The notes under the pieces were generated by a model. It did no database searches. It saw nothing but the letters and a program-made list of their open reading frames with translations, and was not told the origin of the DNA. Shown here in pieces: positions 52,313-61,869 of a DNA stretch of 64,000 nt (position 1 is the first letter of the stretch; every line of letters starts with the position of its first letter). This stretch comes from Argyresthia goedartella (taxonomy: Eukaryota; Arthropoda; Insecta; Lepidoptera; Argyresthiidae), in NCBI GenBank assembly GCA_949825045.1, contig OX463813.1, forward strand, positions 1,736,001 to 1,800,000, read 5' to 3'. A program made the translations under genes and the position numbers.

Positions 52313-53956
52313 GAATTTGCGGCTCAACAATTTGTTGCCCCCCAACCGGAGACGGTGGTGTTACCGATCGCCTCTGTGCTTGTTTGGGATTTGGCGGGCA
52401 ACCCAACATACGTTCGCGCCCTATTAGATTCTGGAGCTCAGGGCTGCATTGTATCGAATGATTTAGCAAAATGGTTGGGCCTCAATATAAATAATGTATC
52501 GCTGCCGAGGAAATTGGTCCCTGCTTGGGATTACAGGGCGACCCTTCACGGGTTTTGTGATGCCTCTGAACGAGGGTTTGCGGCAGCGGTTTATTTGCGA
52601 ACCGTCACCTCCACCGGGGAGGTCGACGTGCGTTTGGTTTTGGCAAAAAGCAAGGTAGCGCCTATTCGGACAAGGATGACGATTCCAAAACTGGAACTGT
52701 CCGGGGCTGCTCTTTTGACCAAACTTTTGAATCACACTCTAACAGTGTTGCGTGGGTCAGTGGTTTTGGAGGATACGGTGTACGCGTGGACGGACAGCCA
52801 GATTGTTTTGTGCTGGCTGAAGGCTTCGGTCCATAACTTAGAGGTTTTTGTTGCGCACCGTGTCTCCCAGATTGTGTTGTCTGAGGTCCCACTGACCTGG
52901 AGACATGTACCTGGAGAATTGAACCCGTCTGATTGTGCATCCAGGGGATGTCGGGCTCCTGAACTCGTTAGACACCATTTGTGGTGGGGACCACCCTGGC
53001 TTGCCAGGATAGAATCGGACTGGCCCCACAGCCATGTAGTAGTATCTTCGGATCATGGCCCCAGAGCGGCCGTGCATGTTACCCAGAAGGCTGAGGACCC
53101 TGACGCCGGGTTTCTGCTGGACCGGTATAGCTCATGTGTGATTGTTTGTTTATCCACCAAGGCGGTACATCTCGAGCTCGTTGCTGATCTCTCGACAGAG
53201 GCTTTCATTGCTTGTTTGGATAGGTTTGTTTCTCGAAGGGGACTTCCAACTTTGATCCGCTCTGATAACGGCACTAACTACGTCGGTGCGGAACGATACT
53301 TACGAGAGATAGACAACTTTTTGAATGTAAATAAAGTGGATGCTGGAACGGCCCTCTCCCGTCGGGGTATACAGTGGACCTTCAGCCCACCGAGTTGCCC
53401 CCACTGGGGTGGGATTTTTGAGGCCGTAGTTAAGTCAGCTAAGACGCACTTGGGGCGAATAGTAGGTCAGACCGCGCTGACTTTTGAGGAGCTCGCGACA
53501 TTGTTTTGTAAGATCGAGGCCGTTCTCAATTCGCGACCGTTGTGTCCGCTCAGCTCGGATCCAAATGACCTGGAGGCTCTGACCCCAGGCCATTTCTTGA
53601 TAGGACAGCCACTTAACGCGTTGCCCGAGCACCCCTTCGAGGGAGTGAAATTGTATCGGTTGTCAAGGTATCAGATGTTGCAGCAGTTTACTCAGAATTT
53701 CTGGAAGCGTTCGTCGCTCGAGTATCTGCATATCTTACAACAGCGCCTTAAGTGGACTGACAAAACCAGCCCCCCTAGTGTTGGTGACCTCGTTCTGGTT
53801 AAGGATGCTAACCTACCGCCACTACGTTGGCGCAGGGGGCGCATTGTTAACTTGTTCCCTGGCAAGGACGGGACCCCCCGGTCTGCGGAGGTTCTAGTAG
53901 GAGGCTCGGTTCTAAAACGAGCGGTAGCAACGTTGTCTTGGCTGCCCGTAGATTAG
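52313..53956 (+). CDS. pol: BEL copy 2 deleted Pol: protease fragment, RNase H and integrase core fragment in one open frame
   Basis: The frame is open from the UAG at 52310 to TAG 53954; the part from 52355 is 533 codons. It has no ATG before about codon 109, so expression would need passage through the UAG. Protease 'ALLDSGAQGCIVS' is cut off after about 43 codons. It joins directly to 'INNVSLPRKLVP' and an RNase H domain with 'GFCDASERGFAAAVY', 'IPKLELSGAAL' and 'YAWTDSQIVLCW' (Asp present, unlike copy 1). At about codon 263 'LLDRYSS' joins 'CVIVCLSTKAVHLEL'. The zinc domain and first catalytic Asp of the integrase are therefore missing, while 'IRSDNGTN' and the Glu block remain. The DUF5641-type tail is complete. 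Both deletions keep the frame. Confidence 0.8.
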   Translation, partial: EFAAQQFVAPQPETVVLPIASVLVWDLAGNPTYVRALLDSGAQGCIVSNDLAKWLGLNINNVSLPRKLVPAWDYRATLHGFCDASERGFAAAVYLRTVTSTGEVDVRLVLAKSKVAPIRTRMTIPKLELSGAALLTKLLNHTLTVLRGSVVLEDTVYAWTDSQIVLCWLKASVHNLEVFVAHRVSQIVLSEVPLTWRHVPGELNPSDCASRGCRAPELVRHHLWWGPPWLARIESDWPHSHVVVSSDHGPRAAVHVTQKAEDPDAGFLLDRYSSCVIVCLSTKAVHLELVADLSTEAFIACLDRFVSRRGLPTLIRSDNGTNYVGAERYLREIDNFLNVNKVDAGTALSRRGIQWTFSPPSCPHWGGIFEAVVKSAKTHLGRIVGQTALTFEELATLFCKIEAVLNSRPLCPLSSDPNDLEALTPGHFLIGQPLNALPEHPFEGVKLYRLSRYQMLQQFTQNFWKRSSLEYLHILQQRLKWTDKTSPPSVGDLVLVKDANLPPLRWRRGRIVNLFPGKDGTPRSAEVLVGGSVLKRAVATLSWLPVD

Positions 53957-53988
53957 GGGACAGGTGGGTGCCTGTCCGGGCGGGTGAT

Positions 53989-54534
53989 TGTTCGATTCCA
54001 AATCGATATTCGATCGATGGTTTCGGAACGGCCATTTTTGAATTTGACGTTGCTGCCAACCTTGCAGTTTTTTGACAACTGACAGACGAAAAGCCCTCGC
54101 AATGTAACGCGTATTGATTAGGGTATTGAATTTAAATCGCAAGCCATCTGGAATGTATTCGGGTTCCCCTCAGGATTGTCTATATAGCTGAGTGTGTTGT
54201 GGTTCCCCGAACCAGATAAAGTTCGCATTTACGTGGCCGATTGGTTTTTCCCACGTAACATAACCTGTGTTGGAACACTGTGCTCGTCGAAGCTGGCCTG
54301 CCAGTCATACCTGGTTGGCTGAAGAACCTGTCTACCAAGAAGAGCCTAGGGTGCACCCGGGCCTTGCAGAGAGACAGGAAGTTGACGGGACCGAAGCACA
54401 GACCAGGTTAGATCGACTCCATAATTAAATGCTCGGTGAATCGCTGACGTTCACACTTCTTGGCATCTGATCGCTACGCTACCTCGTAGCTGATGGGCCC
54501 CTGCGAGGTCATTGGGTGCTGAGAAGCCTGAACA
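53989..54534 (+). repeat. 3' LTR of BEL copy 2
   Basis: Starts TGTTCG directly after the purine-rich GGGCGGGTGAT and ends GCCTGAACA. It shares the distinctive U3-side sequence of its own 5' LTR rather than that of copy 1. Confidence 0.92.
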
Positions 54535-54594
54535 AGGTCAATGTTGCTGATGTTACTAAAGGAGGGTGATCTATATATACTGGGAGAATTCTTA

Positions 54595-54694
54595 TTCTAT
54601 ATATAATTATATAATTAATATAATATAATATAATATATAATTAATGATATAGAAATTACTAACTAAGCTCTTGCTTAGTTAGTAATTTCTATAG
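54595..54694. repeat. AT-rich junction with a perfect 20-bp inverted repeat
   Basis: An (ATATAAT)-like low-complexity stretch leads into arms 54649-54668 and 54673-54692, exact reverse complements around TCTT. It separates the 5' end of Jockey copy B from a LINE fragment in the opposite orientation. Confidence 0.85.
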
Positions 54695-55490
54695 CTAGGC
54701 AACAGGCCTCATCAAAATTTTGTTCAGTGACGTTAGCATTCCAAGTAGATTTAATGTAAACTATTACGCCACGGTTTATATTGTGTGTTGTGTTTATATT
54801 GGTATTTTATTGTGGGGTCACGCTGCGAATGCTAATAGTATATTTATTCTGCAGAAACGGGCTGTTCGTGCAATTTATAGATTAGGGCATAGAGTGTCAC
54901 TGAGGGAAAAGTTTAAAGAAATCAATATTCTGACATTTGTGTCTCAATATATCTATGACAATCTTGTGTATGTAAAAAGAAATATAACTAATTTTCAGAA
55001 GTACAGTGATATACACAATTTTAATACTAGAAATAAAGACAAGTTGGTTGCTTATGTAAGCCAACTACATAAAATTAGTAATTCTTTAAAGGCAATTGTA
55101 TACGCTATTACAATAATGTCCCTACTGATATTAAAAACTTACCTTTAGACAAGTTTAAAATAATAATAAAACAGAAATTGTATAAAAAAGGTTACTATAG
55201 GATATCTGATTCCTTAGAGGACAGATGTCCATGGGAATAGATTGTTTGAGTAACAGGCTGTTTCGATATATAATTAGCATTCATTTTGTAATTTGACAAT
55301 ATTTTATTTAAAAAAGGAAACGCAAAAGATGCGACGACTGTGGAGTTTCTTCGGTGAGCTCTTCTCCACAGATTCCGCTATTGTGTTAGTGAACTCACCC
55401 AAAAAAATGTAATGATGGATCTAAGTGATGTAACAACATCCTATGGAAATAAATGATTTTTGATTTTGATTTTGATTTTGATTTTGCTCC
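54695..55490 (+). mobile_element. 5'-truncated Jockey-type LINE 3' fragment with (GATTTT)n tail
   Basis: It begins within the RT thumb and includes a 3' untranslated region. It ends with AATAAATG and five GATTTT-type units (about 55456-55487). The encoded thumb ('GILLWGHAANANSIFILQKRAVRAIY') resembles but is not identical to Jockey copies A and B and is closer in type to the LINE at 56030-58500. The tail unit differs from those of copies A and B. Confidence 0.8.
54720..55148 (+). pseudogene. Jockey-type RT thumb fragment
   Basis: The open stretch includes 'YYATVYIVCCVYIGILLWGH' and 'REKFKEINILTFVSQYIYDNLVYVKRNI', aligning with copy A at about 37420-37200. It stops at 55146-55148, after which coding similarity seems to continue in another frame (Pro-Leu-Asp-Lys-Phe near 55140-55160). 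It has no catalytic motif. Confidence 0.75.
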
Positions 55491-55754
55491 GAATTAGCCA
55501 AACAGTGCCAGAAAATAAGATAAAAAGCGTCCTCTAATAACGGTAACTGGAACTTTTAGATCTCTGTGTAAACTTGATTTGCGACTTCAGAACAAAGTGA
55601 AACCAGAAAATAGTGGCCAAACAAACTCACCTTTGTGTTATCCAGAGTGAACTATATAGTAAATAACCTGATGGAACATTACTTTCTATAATTATTGCAA
55701 TTGCAAATATTGGTATTGACCAACAGCGAAATAATAATACCTTGGACACTATTT
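55491..55754. other. Unassigned stretch
   Basis: No ORF and no recognisable repeat. It lies between the LINE tail and SINE 2, and does not encode the missing C-terminus of the minus-strand LINE at 56030. Confidence 0.4.
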
Positions 55755-55990
55755 ACACACATTAAACTAGCCCCAAACTAGGATTCCCTGTAACTTGGGT
55801 ACTAGACAACGATACACATACTTATATAGATAAATATTATACATAGATAGATAAACAACCACGACTAGGGTACAAATATCCATTCTCATCAAACAAATAT
55901 TTGCCCCCACCGGGACTCGAACCCGGGACCCTTGGCTTCGTAGGCAGGGTCACTGCCGACTCGGCCATTCGGGTCGTCAATCTCGTACCA
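55755..55990 (-). mobile_element. tRNA-derived SINE 2
   Basis: On the minus strand the head starts near 55985 with GACGACCCGAATGGCCGAGT. It has an A box TGGCCGAGTCGG (55967-55956) and a B box GGTTCGAGTCC (55923-55913), both close to tRNA consensus. The body contains TTTGTTTGATGAGAATGG and runs left through GATAAATATTATACATAGA (plus strand) to about 55755. This is a familiar lepidopteran SINE type, distinct from SINE 1. It stands at the broken 3' end of the adjacent LINE, so it may have inserted there. Confidence 0.8.
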
Positions 55991-56023
55991 CATAGCTCCA
56001 CTCACCTAGCAGCGACACCTAAC

Positions 56024-58500
56024 TTAGACTACACTAAAGTAGACTAGTCTAGCGGTGTCTACGTCGGTAAGAGCTCTAATTTTTTTAACTGCGAACGCTG
56101 CCGAACTCAGTATGTTCGACAATTTATTTATATGAGGATCCCATTGTAGTTTGGCGTCTAAAATAATGCCCAAAAAGACAGTCGACTGCACAAGGTCCAA
56201 TCTCTGTCCTTTTATAAATATGTCTGTAGTTACCGGGTTCACATTGGGTAACACGAATTTAATACATTTAGTTTTCTTTTCATTAAGTAATAAATTGTTA
56301 ACAGTAAACCAGTTCACTATACTAGAGATAGCATTGTTTACCTCGTCATAATTTGATTGCTGTCTTTTAACTTTAAATATCAAAGAAGTATCATCGGCAA
56401 ACAATACTAACCCATGTTTTGCTTTAACAAGGTAAGGTAAATCATTAATATATACGAAAAGCAAGAAAGGACCAAGAATTGAACCTTGCGGTACGCCCAT
56501 ACTTATTGAAGACCCAGGTGATCTTTTCCCATTAACATCGACCATCTGAACCCCATCTGTTAGATATGACTCCAGAAGGCCAAGTGCCTGATCTTTTACA
56601 CCATAATGGCGTAACTTCCTGACAAGAGTGTCATGATGGACGCAATCAAAAGCCTTGGATAGATCGCAGAAGACACCTATTGCATCCATTGCGTCTTCCC
56701 AGGTATCAAAAATATTGTCGATTAGTTCAACACCAGCATCGGCTGTTGAACGACCCTTTGTGAAACCAAACTGAGCAATATGAATTAAATTATTGAGATA
56801 AAAATGACTTTGCAATTGATTAAGTATGAGTTTTTCAAATATTTTGCTAAGCGTTGGTAGTATCGATATGGGTCTAAAATTGGTGGGGTCTGATGTACTA
56901 CCAGCTTTGAATACAGGTATAACTTTACTTAGTTTCATCAAGTCAGGAAACACACCATTATCTATACATTAATTAAATATACAACAAAGGTGAGGTGCAA
57001 TACAATCTACAGTGGAACTAATAATTTTTACTGATAGACCATGGGCGTCAGCTGTCTTTTTCATTTCCAGGGATTTAAACGCTTTTACAATGTCTTCATT
57101 ATTTACGTGCCTAAATTTAAAATCTGTTTTACATTCCTCAAAGTTTTGTTTAAGTATAGATTCAGCAGCAGCGGGAGATGAATTTAAAGACTTGGTTGTT
57201 GAAACTGGAATGTCCGTAAAGAAATTTTCGAAAGCTTTTGCTACTTCTAGGTCTGTACTTAGCAATTGATTATCTATCTTAAGCTTGAAGTTATTATGTG
57301 TAGCTTTGGCCTTTCCAGTCTCTTTGTTTATAATTTGCCAAGTCGTTTTCATTACATTGCTACTAGATTCAATTTTGTTTTTAATGAAATTAGATTTAGC
57401 TACGGCACAAACGCGTTTAAACATTTTTGAATAACTACGAACATAATCTAGAAAGGCCGTATTTTTGTTATATGATTTCTCTTCATAGAGTTCATATAAT
57501 CTTCGTCTGCTCCTATGAATTCCAACTGTCGCCCAATCACTAAACAAAGCTTTGTTATTAACTTTTATAGTTTTTGATTTAAATACCGTATCATATTCAT
57601 TTTTGACAAGGTTAAATACTGAGTTGTACAATAAATTTGGATCGTCACTGTATGGTATTTCCCATAGTTTATCTAAAATATTATTCCTGTAGTTTTCAAG
57701 CCGAGTGTCACTAACGGGCACACATGTAATATCCTCTTTTTGGTCCTTTTTTATTTTAATATTGAATATACCTATCTGACCAGAGTGATCAGAGGTTAAT
57801 TTATTGATGACCGATTTGAAAATGGGCGTAATGTTAGTAAATATATTGTCAATGCAGGTAGCAGATGTTGCAGTAATTCTAGTAGGCTCCAAAAACAGAT
57901 AGTTCATGTTGTGGCATAAAAATAAAGATTTTAATCTAGTACAAATATTATTATCCTCTAACAGATTAACATTAAAATCACCACAAATTATAAAAAAATT
58001 GTTTTTATCGCTGATTTTAATCAACACTTCATCCATTTTCTTTTCGAATAAATCAAAGGATGAATCTGGTTGTCTGTATACGCTCATTACAATAAGTTGT
58101 TCAAGTTCAATACAGGCTATTTCCATGGTACGCTCAACAGACAGGCTCACTATGTCAACTCGTTCCTTATATTTAAAACTATTATTTACAAGTATTAAGG
58201 AGCCACCGCGATCAGCTGTTTTTCTGTTGAACGAACTAGCAACGTGGTGGTTATTAAAGTTGAACATGAACTGATAACTCTTTAAAAAGTGCTCTGTTAT
58301 ACATAAAATATCAATATTATTACAGTTCATGAATAACTCAATTTCCAGTTCTTTACTTAACATGCCCTGTATATTTTGATGAACCACGTTTAAAATATTC
58401 TTACTTTTACATTTTTCATTACTAGTAACTTGATTTAATGGGCAAGATGAAGGTATATTTATACAAATATTAATATTACTGCCAGAGTTAATCTCTGTTG
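56024..58500 (-). pseudogene. ORF2: endonuclease and truncated reverse transcriptase
   Basis: The frame is open from about 58500; the first ATG-like start is near 58387, with 'VVHQNIQGMLSKELEIELF' around it. Endonuclease: 'DILCITEHFL', 'GSLILVNNSF', 'VYRQPDSSF', 'ICGDFNVNLLED', 'TCIDNIFTN' and 'LTSDHSGQIGIF' (SDH intact). The linker has 'WATVGIHRSRRRLYELY'. TAA near 56967-56969 is the only stop. RT: 'NFRPISILPTLSKIFEKLIL', 'QFGFTKGRSTADAG', 'FCDLSKAFDCVHH', 'GVPQGSILGPFLLFVYINDL', catalytic 'VLFADDTSLIF' and 'VFLGIILDAKLQWDPHI'. Coding stops at the truncation. Confidence 0.9.
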
Positions 58501-58509
58501 TCCTATGGG

Positions 58510-60098
58510 TTAATTTAAAGAGCTTGGAACAGATTCCAAGGAGTACATGTCATTATTATTACACTGCCCAATAGAAGCAGGCGTTTCATTAGTCAAAAAC
58601 TTGACTGAGTTTAAAATATAATAAGATAGTGACTGTGCTATCTGTTTTGAATTAAACCTAGATAGGTAATACCTATCCTTAGTCAAATAAAAATATTTTC
58701 CAATACAAATATTGGTGTCTATGAAATGAAATTTTTCAGTATGACGACATGTCAATGTGTGTATAAATGTATTATAATCATGTCTTATATAATTTTCATG
58801 TTGTGACAAAGATTGGCTGAAGGGAAACGCAAACAAGATTATTCTATCTACATTTTGTAAAGAATTTAATTTGGAAAAGTATTTAGTAATTAGTTTTTTA
58901 GATACATTTTCCCTTCTACCAATTAAAATAATTAGGGTGGTTGGTTCTAAAAACTGCAATGACAACACTTTGTTTAATATTTGTGAATATGTGGCGCCAG
59001 GCATACAGTTATTTAATATTGCCTGGCCCACGCGCTGACTAAGTTGTAAACCCATATTTTTTCCAAGTTCATCGCTGTACATTATATACCTATCCTTTGT
59101 CCGAGAGAAGGAGGCGTTATTGATAACACGATTAGTACTCAAGTCGACTGACGGCGGCGCCTGGGTCAGTATCAGCTGTTCGGCCGGCTGCTCGGCGGGA
59201 CACACTGTCGGCACGGAACAGTCCGCTGGAGCTTGTTTACAATCACAGATGTGATTGTCGGTCAAAGATATGAAAGTGTCATAATTATACTTACACGTCT
59301 CCAACAAACTATTCATAGCCGATACATGTTCCTTAATTTCGTATTGTGCTGACTCATATTTACGTGTAATACTTTGTAATGATGAGTTTAAAATATGCAT
59401 ATCTGACTGGAGTCGCCGTGTGTCACATTCGTACTTTTCTGTAGTTTTTTCCAAACATAATCTACAATCATCGATTTCGTTAATTAATTCGACACGTTCC
59501 TTGCTACAATTTACATTTTTACAAAATATTTTATTTCTATTAGCTAGTTTTTGTGTTTTTTTATATATTTATTCAATTTAACATATTTCTTTAATTTATT
59601 TTTACTACAGCTCATAGTGGTTACTGATTGCGATCTATTAGGACTATCACACGTGAGATCACAAGCTGTTAGGTCAATAGTTGGTATGCCAGTTTGGCTC
59701 ATGACCTCATTATATAAGGCCCTGGTTGTAGCACTGTCTCGCTGTTCCTCCCGCTCGCTGAAAACTTGAAGCTCGTGGTGTGCCTCTGCAAGCTGTTGTT
59801 CAAGTGATTTTATGTGTTGCAATGCTATGTGGTGGACATCATGACACTTGTAAAATGAGTCGACTTGGTGTTGTAGTTCATCTCTCTGGGCACTGAGATC
59901 CTGGCATTGGATGTCCAACTCACTGAGCTTTTCTTTTAGCGCCGAATTTTTCTTAATTTGCTTATCTATCTCCTCTTCACACTCATCTCGCTCTCGTAGA
60001 AGTATTTCACAAAGCTCTTGGCTCATCTTGAGCTCCAGCAAGGTCGCTTTCAGCTTCAACTCCACATCGCGTGTGCTCATCTTGCTTCGTGTCAGCAT
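58510..60098 (-). pseudogene. ORF1: long coiled coil and SGNH/esterase-like domain, frameshifted at an A7 run
   Basis: ATG 60098 begins 184 codons dominated by heptad-patterned charged sequence ('LKEKLSELDIQCQDLSAQRDE'), ending at TAG 59544. The next frame is open from just after seven adenines (plus-strand T run 59556-59562) to 58510. It adds more coiled coil with cysteine pairs, then about 190 residues with 'DRYIMYSDELGKNMGLQL', 'NCMPGATYSQIL', 'TTLIILIGRRENV' and 'DRIILFAFPF'. That is the block order of the SGNH-hydrolase-like ORF1 domain of CR1/L2/Jockey-type LINEs, though the nucleophile block lacks the usual GDS. The two parts join by a -1 change at the A run. Such proteins bind LINE RNA. 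Confidence 0.78.
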
Positions 60099-60120
60099 TG
60101 CACCCTTTTTCGCCTGAAAA

Positions 60121-61060
60121 AAAACCGCGAATAGGTGTCAGTGTATGACCGGGTGGAATACTAGCAAACACTAGGGAGTTTATTGCACAATGAAGGTGTT
60201 AAGTGTGTGTTTTTGTTGAATGTGGCAGAATGTTGCGTCATCAACTTTGCTTCCGCTTTTGCCAAGTAAAGAGAGACAAAACGGTACCTGAGTGAGTGTA
60301 CGGCAAGTGTTTCACTTATATGAAGGTTTGTTTAGTTTGTTACGGGTGTGAAAGGTGAGATTATTGATATAAAAACAGAAACAAAACGATACTTCCCCCG
60401 TTTACGTCGTTGCTATTTGAACTGATTTTGACAGTTCAATCGGCCGGTACAATCGGTCTTGTTTTTTCCAAAGCTTGTATGTTTGCACAGCTGTTTCTTA
60501 TCTACACATTATTTAATCACTAATTACTACTTAAATTAAGTTTACTCGTGCAGAAAAGCAATTTTGACTAATTTAATTGAAATAAAAACTACAGAGCTGT
60601 TTACAACGTCAGCTATTCGGTCTGGGGTTGCCAGCCGAAAAAAAAGATAACACTCACACTACTACATTGGGTTACTGCCTTCACTTGGCACTATAATAAC
60701 TTATCGGTAGTTAAGAGATTAAATTAATGTTGAGAGGTTTGAAAATGTGTGTTTACACTCGAGCGCCACCTGGCGAAAAAAACATAAAACCAGGTTTTCG
60801 GCCTTGTCACCTTATTTAAACTTGCCGTTGTGACCCTAACGAAATGCGCAATCCAGAAATGATATGACATATTTTCTGATAAGTTTAGTCATCTTGGGAA
60901 ACCAAAACTTTGCTTTAAGAGCTTCTTCGCATTATTTCAAACGGCAATGGCCCATTCCGTCGTGAAACTTTTGCAAGAGTTCCAACGAGCAACTTGAGGT
61001 ACTGCTAATCGGTCTTCATGTAGAGTAATTCTGTATTAACGCTCGTTATTTATTTTATAG
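60121..61060. other. Non-coding stretch between the LINE and the second gypsy-type element
   Basis: No supported ORF. Part may be the 5' untranslated region and promoter of the minus-strand LINE. I saw no tRNA-like motif or long repeat. Confidence 0.45.
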
Positions 61061-61119
61061 TTATTCAAAATGTCTGGGTTGGCATTTCCACTATGCAACT
61101 GCCCTGTAATATTATTCAA

Positions 61120-61640
61120 CTTAGCATCCTGCGTCTGCACGGACCAGATCTAGGAACCAATCTTCCGTCGAAATAACATTCACCTGCACATCTACGGGGT
61201 TGCGGCTCAACGCATCAACATGTCTCATCCTGTCTCCAGCCATATACTCTATTTCCATATCGAATTCTTGCACCTGTAACCACCAGCTTGCGATACGCGG
61301 AACTAAATAATTTTTAACGAACGTGTGTCTCACCGCGGCACAATCTTTTACAATTTATAGCTTTAAACCCGCGACATAAACTTTAAATTGTTTGAGCGAC
61401 TCTACCAAAGCTAGAGTTTATAGTTCATAACTATGCTAATTTTGTTCTTCTCGCGTAGTTACTCGACTTAAATACATCACCGGTTTAACCTCACCATCAC
61501 TCTGGTACTGCATTAGAATTCCGGCAATCCCTAACTTGCTGGCATCAACATGCAGCTCTGTGACTAGATGACGATAGTAAATTAATAGAATTGGTTGAGA
61601 AACTAATTTTGATTTCAACTCTACAAATGCTTCATCTTGT
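61120..61640 (-). pseudogene. RNase H remnant
   Basis: 'TELHVDASKLGIAGILMQYQ' (about 61570-61510) is the first catalytic block. 'PVMYLSRVTTREEQN' follows, and after a gap with stops comes 'YLVPRIASWWLQVQEFDMEIEYMAGDRMRHVDALSRNP' (about 61310-61195, split by nothing in the second block). The latter is the diagnostic end of a Ty3/gypsy RNase H, next to the linker to integrase. Stops occur between 61436 and 61333. Confidence 0.82.
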
Positions 61641-61869
61641 GCGTGATCCCATTGCCAGACAACATTATTTTTAGTAAGATCGGTAAGTGGTTTTGTTATT
61701 AATGCAAAATTGTTGATGAACTTTCTAAAGAATGAACAAAGACCTACAAACTGTTGGATCTAATGGACATTAAAAGGAGTGGGAAAATCGCGGACTGCTT
61801 TTATCTTTGTGTCACCGTGTTTGACACCCTTGTTGGAAATATGATGGCCTAAATAGTTAAGCTCGGTCT

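Larger units (their letters stand above)
49328..54534 (+). mobile_element. BEL/Pao LTR retrotransposon, copy 2, internally deleted
   Basis: LTRs of 544 bp (49328-49871) and 546 bp (53989-54534) differ at about seven positions by eye. AGGTC flanks both sides (49323-49327 and 54535-54539). The internal region keeps a full gag ORF and a fused protease/RNase H/integrase frame. It lacks two large blocks present in copy 1: about 1.23 kb from protease to the connection before RNase H, and about 0.63 kb covering the start of the integrase. Gag is almost identical to copy 1, whereas the LTR U3-side sequence differs markedly. It interrupts Jockey copy B. Confidence 0.93.
47286..54594 (-). mobile_element. 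Jockey LINE, copy B, split by BEL copy 2
   Basis: From right to left on the minus strand, 54594-54540 encodes 'YRSPSFSNISNID'. After the BEL element (49328-54534) and its AGGTC duplication, the same frame continues as 'LFLQNLDNVLL' from 49327. The remaining endonuclease, a linker and a reverse transcriptase follow, then a 3' untranslated region and a (TTTGAG)n tail at 47286-47308. The RT lacks its fingers through an internal deletion near 48770. The right end at about 54594 is a 5' truncation next to AT-rich sequence. Confidence 0.88.
56024..60120 (-). mobile_element. Jockey/CR1-group LINE with coiled-coil/SGNH-like ORF1, 3'-truncated
   Basis: The minus strand carries ORF1 (60098-58510, one frameshift), then ORF2 with a complete endonuclease and an RT cut off at 56024-56030 in the thumb ('DVDTARLVYFS'). 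The 3' third of the RT and the 3' untranslated region are absent next to SINE 2. Damage is light: one A-run frameshift and one nonsense codon. The 5' limit is about 60120; sequence up to 60700 may include its 5' untranslated region. Confidence 0.82.

Noticed and set aside
55910..55985. Second tRNA-like sequence
   Set aside because: Good A and B boxes but part of a longer SINE; no acceptor-stem pairing was established.
54695..58400. One LINE with a twin-priming inversion (plus-strand thumb at 54695 and minus-strand RT at 56030)
   Set aside because: In twin priming the inverted 5' part should lie left of the sense 3' part; here it lies on the tail side, so these are separate insertions.
59544..60098. 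Host coiled-coil (kinesin- or myosin-like) gene
   Set aside because: It joins in frame, after one A-run shift, to the SGNH-like part and lies directly upstream of a LINE ORF2; better explained as LINE ORF1.
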